Virus record (IMG/VR): IMGVR_UViG_3300040751_004063
Location: 1 to 40,767 of that record
From: a virus
DNA: 40,767 bases
Reading direction: 5' to 3' (one strand)
Shown here: positions 30,322-37,661 of the stretch, piece by piece
How positions within the stretch are numbered: the first letter of the stretch is position 1
How the letters are laid out: every line of letters starts with the position of its first letter
Translations under genes and position numbers: made by a program
Notes under the pieces: generated by a model
What the model saw: only the letters and a program-made list of their open reading frames with translations
What the model was told of the DNA's origin: nothing
The model's database searches: none

Positions 30322-31272
30322 ATGGTTGATGCAAAATCAAACGAAGTACTTTGGGTAGAAAAATATCGTCCGCAAAAGATTAATGATACAATTCTGCCTG
30401 ATACTACAAAAGCAATGTTTCAAAAGTTCGTTGCTGATGACAATGTTCCAAACTTATTACTAACTGGCGGCCCAGGTGTTGGCAAAACTACTATCGCAAA
30501 AGCTATGCTCGATGAACTTGGCTGCGATTATATTGTTAAAAACGGTTCACTTAACGTCAATATCGACACTCTCCGATATGACATCTCCACGTATGCCTCA
30601 GCGGTATCCTTATCAGGTGGCAGAAAATACGTCATCTTTGACGAGGCGGACTATCTCAACGCAGCAAATGTTCAGCCCGCACTCCGAAATTTTATTGAAG
30701 AATATTCAAGCAACTGTGGGTTTATCTTTACTTGTAACTTTAAGAATCGTATAATTGCTCCTCTTCGCTCTCGACTGTCTGAAGTTGATTTCACAATCGA
30801 GCAATCCGAGCGTCCGAAGATGGCAGCTCAATTCTATAAACGTGTTCTACAAATTCTTGATAACGAAAACGTTGAATACGATAACAAGGTAGTTGCCAAA
30901 GTTATTGAAAAGCACTTTCCTGATTTCCGTCGTGTATTGACTGAACTCCAATCCTATGCAGCATCAGGTCGTATTGACGAAGGTATCTTTGTTAACCTGA
31001 AACAAGAATCAGTTGATGAACTGTTCCGTTTGTTAAAGGCAAAGAACTTTTCAGAAATGCGTAAATGGGTTGCAAAGAATTCAGATCAAGATATGAATGA
31101 AATGTTTCGTCGTATCTATGATATGGCAAATGACAAGGTTGAACTTCGTTCACAACCTGGTTTTATCGTAACACTTGCTGATTATATGTATAAGGCTAAC
31201 TTTGTTGCTGACCTTGAAATAAATATGGTTGCGTGTCTAACCGAAATTATGATGGAGGCAAGCTTCAAATGA
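30322..31272 (+). CDS. 44: Clamp loader large subunit (T4 gp44)
   Basis: In this 316-aa protein (T4 319) Walker A is GGPGVGKT (49-56), Walker B is YVIFDEADYL (Asp107), and LWVEKYRPQKINDTILP at the start is typical of RFC-like AAA+ loaders. LRSRLSE carries the sensor arginine region. With gp62 it loads the gp45 ring using ATP. An upstream TAA in frame fixes the start at 30322. A 17-aa frame beginning at ATG 30305 overlaps this start. Confidence 0.95.
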   Translation: MVDAKSNEVLWVEKYRPQKINDTILPDTTKAMFQKFVADDNVPNLLLTGGPGVGKTTIAKAMLDELGCDYIVKNGSLNVNIDTLRYDISTYASAVSLSGGRKYVIFDEADYLNAANVQPALRNFIEEYSSNCGFIFTCNFKNRIIAPLRSRLSEVDFTIEQSERPKMAAQFYKRVLQILDNENVEYDNKVVAKVIEKHFPDFRRVLTELQSYAASGRIDEGIFVNLKQESVDELFRLLKAKNFSEMRKWVAKNSDQDMNEMFRRIYDMANDKVELRSQPGFIVTLADYMYKANFVADLEINMVACLTEIMMEASFK

Positions 31273-31496
31273 CGAATACAGAAATCTATGGTATTATGCC
31301 ATTCACAGTAACCAGTGCTTATTCAACCATTGTCGTACGAGATGATAAGGTTGTCGTCGAGAAAACAAAGCATCTTCAAACGGCATCTGGTGTTACATCG
31401 GTTGAAAGCGTACAGCATGAATACACTCGTTATAACAGCCGCGGTGAACTTGTTCCTACTGAGCGACCAAACTCAACGATTGATATTTCGGTATGA
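31269..31496 (+). CDS. Small protein of unknown function
   Basis: The protein is 75 aa from the ATG at 31269, which overlaps the gp44 stop (ATGA). It is probably all-beta (FTVTSAYSTIVVRDDKVVVE, SVESVQHEYTRYNSRGELVP). It lies inside the replication block between gp44 and gp62, a place where T4 has no such gene. No family recognised. Confidence 0.7.
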   Translation: MTNTEIYGIMPFTVTSAYSTIVVRDDKVVVEKTKHLQTASGVTSVESVQHEYTRYNSRGELVPTERPNSTIDISV

Positions 31497-31690
31497 GTGA
31501 ATGGATGAGCCGTCTTATCGAGAAACACACTTGTGGTTTTTGCGATAAAAAGTTAAACAAAAAAGAGATCTATACAATTAACATTGATACCCTTGAAGGT
31601 CCTCATAAGATGACAGCCTGTGAACCTTGTGCAATGGAATTCAATGATGTATTGATTGAACTTGAGAAGATATACAATGGCGAAGAATGA
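31493..31690 (+). CDS. 65-aa zinc-binding protein
   Basis: CGFC (14-17) and CEPC (43-46) form a four-Cys zinc ribbon in this 65-aa protein. A short acidic helix follows (FNDVLIELEKIYNG). It overlaps the preceding gene by 4 bases and gp62 by 14, so it is coupled to the clamp loader. It may be a replication or transcription accessory factor; this is inference from position. Confidence 0.7.
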   Translation: MSEWMSRLIEKHTCGFCDKKLNKKEIYTINIDTLEGPHKMTACEPCAMEFNDVLIELEKIYNGEE

Positions 31691-32075
31691 GTTTACACCT
31701 TTTGATTTTATGAATGCCGTTTCCCTGACAAAGAAACATCTTATTCAAGAATCGGATAATCCTGAACTGACCGAAAAGGAATACATTCCGTATATGGTCA
31801 ATCGTGGCTTTGCTAACTTTGAAGATACTATCTTGCATGCCAATGAAATGAATCAACGTGCCCATATGTTTAATGGTGCTCAATTTGATTATTACTTTAG
31901 TGCCTTACGCAAACGCAAGCGGTTTTCAAAATGGCACAAAGCAGAAAAAAGTAAAGACCTTGACGCAATTCAGCAGGTCTATCAATGTAATCGTACCGTG
32001 GCAAAGATGTACCTAAAAGCTTTGTCTGCGGATCAATTGAAACAAGTGCATAGTAAGCTATTTACCGGTGGTTAA
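31677..32075 (+). CDS. 62: Clamp loader small subunit (T4 gp62)
   Basis: The ATG at 31677 is chosen because the family start FTPFDFMNAVSLTKK follows it and GAGAAG precedes it. The protein is 132 aa, shorter than T4 gp62 (187), as in other marine relatives. NGAQFDYYFSALRKRKRFSK is the most characteristic block. It works with gp44 to load the sliding clamp. Confidence 0.88.
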   Translation: MAKNEFTPFDFMNAVSLTKKHLIQESDNPELTEKEYIPYMVNRGFANFEDTILHANEMNQRAHMFNGAQFDYYFSALRKRKRFSKWHKAEKSKDLDAIQQVYQCNRTVAKMYLKALSADQLKQVHSKLFTGG

Positions 32076-32191
32076 ATTCAGAAAATGATAAATATTCTGA
32101 TGGTCATGGTGGACAACAGCATGAAAAATAATAACTATAATAAAAGGTGCTGCTTATTATGCAAACTGAAGATATTTTTAAAGGAGTCGGA

Positions 32192-32563
32192 GTGGAAATT
32201 AGACTTCCAACGCCGGATAGTTTTTTAAAGGTCAAAGAGACCCTGACTCGTATTGGTATTTCTTCACGTAAGGAAAAGAAGTTATATCAATCTTGTCACA
32301 TTCTCCACAAACAAGGTAAGTACTCAATTCTACACTTTAAAGAATTGTTTATTCTTGACGGCAAAAACAATACATTTACAGATGAAGATCGAGCACGTCG
32401 CAATACGATTGTGAACCTGCTTGAAGAATGGGATTTGATTGAAATCGTTGATCCTGCTAAATCGCAAGATCCGGTTGCTCCTCTTAATCAAATTAAAATC
32501 CTATCTCACAAAGAAAAAGATCAATGGATTTTGGAGGCCAAATATAATATTGGGAAAAAGTGA
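32192..32563 (+). CDS. regA: RegA translational repressor
   Basis: The GTG start at 32192 has AAAGGAG 5 bases upstream and gives 123 aa, matching T4 RegA (122). The start MEIRLPTPDSFLKVKETLTR and later LYQSCHILHKQGKYSILHFK then LLEEWDLIEIV are close to T4. RegA binds the start region of phage early mRNAs and blocks translation, including its own. An in-frame ATG at 32159 with a weaker ribosome site could give an 11-residue longer form. Confidence 0.93.
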   Translation: MEIRLPTPDSFLKVKETLTRIGISSRKEKKLYQSCHILHKQGKYSILHFKELFILDGKNNTFTDEDRARRNTIVNLLEEWDLIEIVDPAKSQDPVAPLNQIKILSHKEKDQWILEAKYNIGKK

Positions 32564-32568
32564 TTATT

Positions 32569-33075
32569 ATGAATGTATATAAAGTGAATGAAAAGGCTGA
32601 GATCCCCGCCTACGCAACTCAAGGATCTGCTTGTTTTGATATTAAAGCATGTATTACCAAAGGTCAATACCTAAAATCATATAATTCTTGGAACAGAGAA
32701 CAACCTATTGTTGTGAAAGGCGTTGGGACAAATCCTGACGCATTTCAATTACCTCCTGGGATTCGCGTTTTGGTTCCGACAGGATTAATCTTTGACATAC
32801 CCGAGAATAACGTTTTAAAAATGTTTATTCGTTCGAGTGTTGCATTGAAGAAAGGTCTTGTAATGGCAAACGGCACTGGCATTATTGATTCCGATTACGT
32901 TGAAGAATCATATATGATGTTACAGAACGTCACTGACAGCTTAGTTACAATTGAAAATGGCGACCGCTTAGTACAATGCATGTTGGTTCCTGTAGAACAA
33001 CACGAGCTTGTAGAAACTACAGATCGCCCAGAGCAAAAAACAGACCGTAACGGTGGTTTTGGCTCAACTGGTTAA
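32569..33075 (+). CDS. dut: dUTP diphosphatase
   Basis: The ATG at 32569 is preferred over the GTG at 32560. The 168-aa protein has all five trimeric dUTPase motifs: GSACFDIKA (1), IRSSVALKKG (2), GIIDSDYVEE (3), GDRLVQCMLVP (4) and RNGGFGSTG (5). A longer insert lies between motifs 1 and 2. It splits dUTP to dUMP, keeping U out of DNA and feeding thymidylate synthesis with the dCMP deaminase. Confidence 0.95.
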   Translation: MNVYKVNEKAEIPAYATQGSACFDIKACITKGQYLKSYNSWNREQPIVVKGVGTNPDAFQLPPGIRVLVPTGLIFDIPENNVLKMFIRSSVALKKGLVMANGTGIIDSDYVEESYMMLQNVTDSLVTIENGDRLVQCMLVPVEQHELVETTDRPEQKTDRNGGFGSTG

Positions 33076-33082
33076 TTTTTTA

Positions 33083-33113
33083 TTGACACAATCATAGTAT
33101 TGTGTTATAAATA
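33083..33113 (+). promoter_or_regulatory. Dual promoter: sigma70 boxes overlapping a TATAAATA late box
   Basis: TTGACA at 33083-33088, 17-base spacer, TATAAA at 33106-33111; extended to 33113 the -10 box reads TATAAATA, the late consensus. The hsp20 gene could thus be read both early by host polymerase and late with gp55. Predicted start near 33118. Confidence 0.8.
33086..33105 (+). promoter_or_regulatory. Inverted repeat between -35 and -10, candidate operator
   Basis: ACACAAT and ATTGTGT form a perfect 7-bp inverted repeat separated by 6 bases. It fills the promoter spacer, the usual place for a repressor dimer that blocks polymerase. The protein that would bind is unknown. Confidence 0.55.
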
Positions 33114-33115
33114 AT

Positions 33116-33142
33116 AATGGGAATGCCAAACGGGTTCCCATT
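33116..33142 (+). terminator. Hairpin at the predicted 5' end of the hsp20 transcript
   Basis: AATGGGAA and TTCCCATT form an 8-bp stem with an 11-base loop, followed by a short T run. For transcripts from dut it looks like an intrinsic terminator. For transcripts from the promoter just upstream it would sit at the very 5' end and could stabilise the mRNA. Confidence 0.65.
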
Positions 33143-33177
33143 TTTAAAATCTTGCTTAAACAAAAGGAGATAGCAAA

Positions 33178-33627
33178 ATGAATGCACGCAGAATTACTGC
33201 CAACCTATTAAATGACCCTTTCTTTATTGGTTTCGATCGCGTATTGGATCGTATGCACCAACAAACTCCGGGTCAAACAAATTACCCTCCATATAACATC
33301 GTAAAAGTTGATGACGACAATTATCATATTGAGATTGCGGTCGCAGGTTTTGGACGTGATGAATTGGATGTTGAATTGAAAGACGGCGTTCTTTCAGTGG
33401 AAGGTAAGAAAGAAGACAAAGAGACAGAAGGAAGTTATCTACATCGTGGAATTTCCGCTCGTCAATTCCGTCGTACCTTTACACTCTCAGACACAATTGT
33501 AGTTCGTGGCGCCGAGTTCGTTGACGGCATTCTTACAATTGAACTTGAGAACGTTATTCCTGAAGAAAAGAAACCGCGTAAGATCGCCATTGGTGGTTCT
33601 TCCGAGCCTGAACTTCTAACGGAATAA
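33178..33627 (+). CDS. hsp20: Small heat-shock protein Hsp20
   Basis: This 149-aa protein has an alpha-crystallin domain at about residues 38-135, with YHIEIAVAGFGRDELDVELK, LHRGISARQFRRTFTL, and a C-terminal IxI motif (RKIAIG). It acts as an ATP-independent holdase for unfolded proteins. Such genes are frequent in marine T4-like phages and may help virion assembly. AAAGGAGATAG is a strong ribosome site and the dual promoter lies upstream. Confidence 0.93.
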   Translation: MNARRITANLLNDPFFIGFDRVLDRMHQQTPGQTNYPPYNIVKVDDDNYHIEIAVAGFGRDELDVELKDGVLSVEGKKEDKETEGSYLHRGISARQFRRTFTLSDTIVVRGAEFVDGILTIELENVIPEEKKPRKIAIGGSSEPELLTE

Positions 33628-33638
33628 ATAAAAAGCTA

Positions 33639-33657
33639 GGAGGGTGAAAGCCCCTCC
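33639..33657 (+). terminator. GC-rich hairpin after hsp20
   Basis: GGAGGG and CCCTCC pair around a 7-base loop. ACTTTAG follows, with only three T, so termination would be partial. An AATAAATA late-like box at 33623-33630 lies just before it and could serve the next gene. Confidence 0.5.
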
Positions 33658-33714
33658 ACTTTAGAAAGAGCTTAAATGAATATTTGTAACCCACACATAC
33701 ACAGGAGACTAATT

Positions 33715-33942
33715 ATGTCAAATAAAAACCCATTCGAAATTCGTTCAGAAATGTTACAACTTGCAAAAGAGTATATGGATCAGCAATATCACATGAACGT
33801 GTCATTTGCTGAAAAAATGATGGAGCAAGGTAAGATGCAAATGGAAGAATTTCAAAAAGTTACAGAAATGTATTCTGTTGAAGATATGATGGCAAAAGCC
33901 AAAGAAATGTATTCATTCGTTTCTGATAAAGGCGACAAATAA
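33715..33942 (+). CDS. Small helical Met-rich protein
   Basis: The start at 33715 follows CAGGAGACTAATT; the upstream in-frame ATG at 33676 lacks a ribosome site. The 75-aa protein is all-helical and amphipathic (MLQLAKEYMDQQYHMNVSFA, KMMEQGKMQMEEFQKVTEMY), reminiscent of phasin-like or scaffold-type helices. It ends 2 bases before the end of the converging tape-measure-like gene. Function unknown. Confidence 0.7.
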   Translation: MSNKNPFEIRSEMLQLAKEYMDQQYHMNVSFAEKMMEQGKMQMEEFQKVTEMYSVEDMMAKAKEMYSFVSDKGDK

Positions 33943-33944
33943 TA

Positions 33945-35990
33945 TTACTGGACAGACCCGGGAACATTAACACTACCCATCCCGGGTCTTGTTCCACTTC
34001 CTTCTCCGCCGTATTGTATAACAGCAGCATCGCTACTGTTTTGAACCGTATCCCCGCCTTGTACTACATTATTTGTAACGCGATTATCGTTATAGGTTCC
34101 ACCGCCGCCACCACCTTTCGCCGCAAGTTGCTCGTGCATTGCTAAGTTTGCTGCAGAACCTGCATAATATTGACCTTGCTTCATTTGTTCAAAGAAATCT
34201 GCATTTTCGTCAGCTGATGGGAATCCACCAAAGAATCCTGCAGGCGCAGTTCTTGTTGTAACACCGCCAAGGCCAGTTGCCATGCCAGGTGTGATACCAA
34301 GATAAGATCCATTCATTTCATTATAACCCATTATAGCACGTTCAGCACGAGCATTCATTTCCGCACGAGTCATTGAGTCACCTTCTTCGTACGCTGTTTG
34401 TGCATCTAAATCTTTCTTATTCTTCCAATCTTCAAATGCCTGTTCCACTTGCTCGAGAATATCTTTCATCATCTCGCGGTGCTCAGGATCTGCAGGATTG
34501 TATGACATACCATACGTATCAAAGAAAGTACTTGTGGCAACTGCCATAATATCAACAGGTACACCTGATAGTGATGGTAGGAAAATTGAACCGCCTTCTA
34601 ATCCTGCTGATGTGATATCACCTTTTGCTAAACTTACAGCAGCAAACCAAGCACCGACCGCGGCACCCAAAACAGGCACAGCTTTAACTGCAACACCAAC
34701 CATTTTCTTTGCAATTAACTTAGCAACCTTTCCTTTATTTTCCGCTGCTAATTTTTTACCAAGGTCACCAGGTTTCATTGGTTCCACAGGCGGTTTAGTA
34801 GCCACAGTAGGTGATTTATCAAGATCAACAAGATTACCTGACATATTAGAAATAAATCTACCTTGTGAGCTATCAGCTCTTTTAATTGCACCGTCTTGTG
34901 TAGTAACGTATTTTGTGCCATCGTCACCGGTAAATGCAAAATTAGCTTTCTTTGGAGATTCAGACATAACCTCAGGTGCAGTTGCTTTTACTCCTGGTGC
35001 CACGGCAGTCGCATATTTACCACGGCCGGCAAGAGCATCTAATTGGTCAGGAGTTAACTTTTGTCCTTTTCTTAACTTTGCTTCGGCATCTGCTTTTGCT
35101 TTTGCAGCTTCTGCATCTGCCTTTGCTTTTGCAGCGTCTGCTTCGGCTTGTGCTTTTGCAGCGTCTGCTTTGGCTTTTGCACCATCAACATCAACATCCG
35201 CTTTAGGTGGTTTTCCTAATAACCCAGTAGATAATGCAGCAAGACCACCAACCGCCAGTTTTACTGCTGTTCTTCTTAAATTACGAGTTAATGCTTTCAT
35301 AGCAAATTTTAATGCCGCACCACCTGCTAATACAGCGCCTAGTCCTAATAAAGGATTTTCAATTAACCACGCAGTGACAGGAGCAATTGCATCAATAAAG
35401 CTTGTAATCTTTTCGTTTAAATCACCGCCTGGTGCTAATCTTGTAGTAAAGGTTAGCATTTTGTTAATGCCGTCCGAGAAATTGTAACCGCCTTCAGCTA
35501 AGCTTGTGCGAATCTGTTCCCAGTCTCCACCGATAAAATCATTAATGAATTTAGAAAATCCACCACCTGTTAAATTATCGGCAATACCTGTAACGAAACC
35601 ACCTAATGCAAGAGCACCAATACCACCAATTAAGAAATTACCTAAAGTACGCTGAAGTCCTTTAAGCATATTTGGAATTGCAGATCTGATTTCCTTTGCA
35701 AGATCAACCTTTTCGGTTTTCTTTTCATCTTCTTTCTTTTTCTTTTTGACTGATTCTAATTCTGCTTGCAATGCAGCCTTTTCACGCGCAGCTTTTTCTT
35801 GTGCGGCAGAATCAACAAGAACACTAGTTTGTGCTTGAAGGCTTTTTGCGACAGATTCCAAGACCCCGCTGAGGCGATCTAATTTTACATTCATTGTCCC
35901 AATAGAGTTGGTATTGTTACCTTCTCTTAATGCAACACCTTCTGCTTTAAGTGTTTCAATGATTGCTTTGGTTTCTGCCGATAATGCCAT
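33945..35990 (-). CDS. Tape-measure-like tail protein
   Basis: This 681-aa protein has an N-terminal coiled-coil (about 30-100, with a KKKKKEDEKKTEK stretch), then hydrophobic Gly/Ala segments at about 115-135, 205-230, 240-258 and 430-455. An Ala/Lys/Asp repeat of the type AKADAEAAKAKADAEA lies at about 265-305, and the C-terminus is Gly/Asn-rich. Coiled coils plus membrane-like segments are typical of tape measures that set tail length and help DNA entry. It follows the gp26-like gene and the small chaperone-like ORF, the order known from other tailed phages. No muralytic motif is seen. The ribosome site AGGTAAGG overlaps the preceding stop. Confidence 0.7.
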   Translation of the reverse strand: MALSAETKAIIETLKAEGVALREGNNTNSIGTMNVKLDRLSGVLESVAKSLQAQTSVLVDSAAQEKAAREKAALQAELESVKKKKKEDEKKTEKVDLAKEIRSAIPNMLKGLQRTLGNFLIGGIGALALGGFVTGIADNLTGGGFSKFINDFIGGDWEQIRTSLAEGGYNFSDGINKMLTFTTRLAPGGDLNEKITSFIDAIAPVTAWLIENPLLGLGAVLAGGAALKFAMKALTRNLRRTAVKLAVGGLAALSTGLLGKPPKADVDVDGAKAKADAAKAQAEADAAKAKADAEAAKAKADAEAKLRKGQKLTPDQLDALAGRGKYATAVAPGVKATAPEVMSESPKKANFAFTGDDGTKYVTTQDGAIKRADSSQGRFISNMSGNLVDLDKSPTVATKPPVEPMKPGDLGKKLAAENKGKVAKLIAKKMVGVAVKAVPVLGAAVGAWFAAVSLAKGDITSAGLEGGSIFLPSLSGVPVDIMAVATSTFFDTYGMSYNPADPEHREMMKDILEQVEQAFEDWKNKKDLDAQTAYEEGDSMTRAEMNARAERAIMGYNEMNGSYLGITPGMATGLGGVTTRTAPAGFFGGFPSADENADFFEQMKQGQYYAGSAANLAMHEQLAAKGGGGGGTYNDNRVTNNVVQGGDTVQNSSDAAVIQYGGEGSGTRPGMGSVNVPGSVQ
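33954..33989. terminator. Inverted repeat at the convergent gene junction
   Basis: AGACCCGGG and CCCGGGTCT form a 9-bp GC-rich stem with an 18-base loop inside the last codons of the minus-strand tape-measure-like gene, just beyond the end of the plus-strand gene. It could stop transcription from both sides, although T runs are absent. Confidence 0.45.
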
Positions 35991-35995
35991 TTGCC

Positions 35996-36157
35996 TTACC
36001 TATCCTGTTGTTTTTCTAAGTGTTCAGTCAACATACCAAAATATAGATCTCTTTCGTACGGCAACATATTTTCAATCTCCGTTATAGAGTATTTATGGTG
36101 CTGTGCCATGGCGAAAATTATTCTATAGTAATCTTTTAGATTAATATGACACAGCAT
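35996..36157 (-). CDS. 53-aa tail assembly chaperone-like ORF (likely frameshift extension)
   Basis: The ATG at 36157-36155 overlaps the stop of the gp26-like gene (TGATG). The product is acidic and helical with HHKYSITEIENMLPYERDLY then FGMLTEHLEKQ, the look of gpT-type tail chaperones. It lies in the -1 frame relative to the gp26-like gene, and a run of eight T precedes that stop, so it can be made as an extension of that protein (291 aa in total) by slippage. It ends 5 bases before the tape-measure-like gene. Free translation from its own ATG is also possible. Confidence 0.65.
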   Translation of the reverse strand: MLCHINLKDYYRIIFAMAQHHKYSITEIENMLPYERDLYFGMLTEHLEKQQDR

Positions 36158-36870
36158 CAGGAAAAAAAAGCGTTTATGCCTGCTACCTTAAATGTTTTTT
36201 CTGTGCCATCTTTCAATGCATATGGAATTTCGTATTTCATTGCTGGCATTGTATCAAAGAACTTTTCAATTCCTCGGACAACGTCAGATGATACATCTTC
36301 CATAAACTTATCAACTTCTTCTCGTTTATAATCTTTAAATTCAAATACCTCATCGTCAGAAGCAACCTTATCTAAACAAGAAATCAAAATAAAATAACTT
36401 GTTAGAGGATCGTTCGGATCAGACGTAGCAATTTGAATGAATTCGTCAATGGTTGGATATTTTAAAAACAATGTATAGTTTTCATTAATTGGTACACGAT
36501 TTGTGTGTTCATCGTGAGTTTCCAATTCAACCATTTCAAGATCTAATTCTAATTCAACCTTTTCACCTGTCTCTTCGTCTTGAATCTTGATTGGAATTTT
36601 ATTATCCACCGATCTTGAACGCAATGCTAACATTACAAATTCAAGGTCAAACATTGCAAATTCTGAAACGTCTCGGTCAATCAAACAGTTATTCACAATT
36701 TGTTTAACCGCAACGATTTGCTGCTCAGGTTCACCAGATTCTTGTGCCACCAACAAAATCTTTTCTTCCTTTACAGTAAAAGGACGATACTTGATTTTTT
36801 CTTTTGTTGATGGAAGAAGCATCTCGTAAATAGGCAAGTCAATTTTTGGTAAGGGTGCGCCCATATTCAA
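36157..36870 (-). CDS. 26: T4 gp26-like baseplate/tail assembly protein
   Basis: The start of this 237-aa protein, PLPKIDLPIYEMLLPSTKEK, with YRPFTVKEEKILLVAQES and a VAVKQIVNNCLIDRDVSEFA block, follows the T4 base-plate protein family (PF12322) that includes gp26 (208 aa). The protein is very acidic in its second half. In T4 gp26 takes part in baseplate hub assembly. Here its place directly before the tape-measure-like gene, with a frameshift-ready end, suggests it acts as the tail assembly chaperone. Ends NAFFS before the TGA. Confidence 0.8.
   Translation of the reverse strand: MNMGAPLPKIDLPIYEMLLPSTKEKIKYRPFTVKEEKILLVAQESGEPEQQIVAVKQIVNNCLIDRDVSEFAMFDLEFVMLALRSRSVDNKIPIKIQDEETGEKVELELDLEMVELETHDEHTNRVPINENYTLFLKYPTIDEFIQIATSDPNDPLTSYFILISCLDKVASDDEVFEFKDYKREEVDKFMEDVSSDVVRGIEKFFDTMPAMKYEIPYALKDGTEKTFKVAGINAFFS
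36162..36169 (-). promoter_or_regulatory. Slippery T8 run, candidate programmed -1 frameshift site
   Basis: On the minus strand the frame reads GCT TTT TTT TCC TGA. The heptamer T_TTT_TTT has the X_XXY_YYZ form in which both tRNAs can re-pair after a -1 shift. Shifted ribosomes read TTC CTG ATG CTG and continue through the 53-aa ORF. The site ends one codon before the zero-frame stop. Confidence 0.65.
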
Positions 36871-36877
36871 TTCTCCA

Positions 36878-37657
36878 TTATAATCCTATAGTATTCACCG
36901 TATTATTAAAACGATTTAGTTTATTTATTGCATCTTGGATACCTTGTGGTCTAAACCCAATATCCACGAGCTGATTAATTTGTCCGACGGTTGTAAGTAA
37001 ATCAAGCAAACCATAGCCACGTGATAATCTATTAGATGGGACACCAACTCGTTCACCATCATAATAAATGTTATCATAAGCAAAAGATACTGCCATAACT
37101 GCCGCCGAATCGCTATTAGACCAACTTAAATCTGTTGGAGATATTGTCGTTGGAAATGCGTTATCAAGTATTACTTCATAATAATATGGATCAAAAAGTC
37201 TTTCAAGAAAATTTTGATTTGGTTGATATGTACTATAATGACGAATAATCATGCGGCAAGTATATTCATCTTTAAAGCCAACTTCATACGGTAGCATTCC
37301 ATTAACTTCTGATAGATTACCACCTGCTGTACTGTAATTAACAACTTTCTGAAACCATCCATGTAAAAATCTTTGAATCTGATGGTCAGAATCTAGCATA
37401 AAGACACAGCTTGCAGGTTCGTTATTCATACCAGTTACAAATGTTTTTGGTCTTCCGCCAACTGACAAATAGTCCGAAGTTGTCGCGGTCATACCTGGTA
37501 TTTGTGCGTTTGAGCAAAAGAATGTTAGGTCTCGCTCTCGTGCATTTGTGCCGAATAAAATTGGTGTACCAACAAATTGAACTTGAAATAAACTCGTTCG
37601 AGCAGGACCGCCGAAGCGATTCATTTGTGATTTAAATTCATTAATATTAAATGACAT
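36878..37657 (-). CDS. Tail tube fold protein (gp54/gp19-like)
   Basis: The N-terminal block of this 259-aa protein, FKSQMNRFGGPARTSLFQVQ then FCSNAQIPGM, is typical of the T4 tail-tube family shared by gp19 and the tube initiator gp54. The rest is beta-rich, with YYYEVILDNAFPTTISPTDL. Length lies between gp19 (163) and gp54 (320). The neighbouring gp48, on the other side of the divergent promoter, makes a tube-initiator role (gp54) the better guess, but tube protein is possible. It ends 7 bases before the gp26-like gene. Confidence 0.65.
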   Translation of the reverse strand: MSFNINEFKSQMNRFGGPARTSLFQVQFVGTPILFGTNARERDLTFFCSNAQIPGMTATTSDYLSVGGRPKTFVTGMNNEPASCVFMLDSDHQIQRFLHGWFQKVVNYSTAGGNLSEVNGMLPYEVGFKDEYTCRMIIRHYSTYQPNQNFLERLFDPYYYEVILDNAFPTTISPTDLSWSNSDSAAVMAVSFAYDNIYYDGERVGVPSNRLSRGYGLLDLLTTVGQINQLVDIGFRPQGIQDAINKLNRFNNTVNTIGL

Positions 37658-37661
37658 ATTC

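Noticed and set aside
32078-32100. TCAGAA/TTCTGA inverted repeat with GATAAATA before regA
   Set aside because: The stem is only 6 bp with an 11-base loop and the box differs from the late consensus, so chance cannot be excluded.
35060-35190. Tandem DNA repeat in the tape-measure-like gene
   Set aside because: The repetition comes from an Ala/Lys/Asp coiled-coil pattern with variable unit length; it is protein repeat structure, not a CRISPR or a DNA element.
34498-35487. 329-aa plus-strand frame opposite the tape-measure-like gene
   Set aside because: Low-complexity Ala/Pro/Ser/Phe sequence is the antisense of the Ala/Lys-rich repeat; it has no ribosome site, and the minus-strand frame explains the sequence fully.
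36090-36097. Leftward CATAAATA late-like box before the tape-measure-like gene
   Set aside because: The first base deviates, it lies within the 53-aa ORF, and similar AT-rich octamers occur in coding sequence elsewhere in the window.
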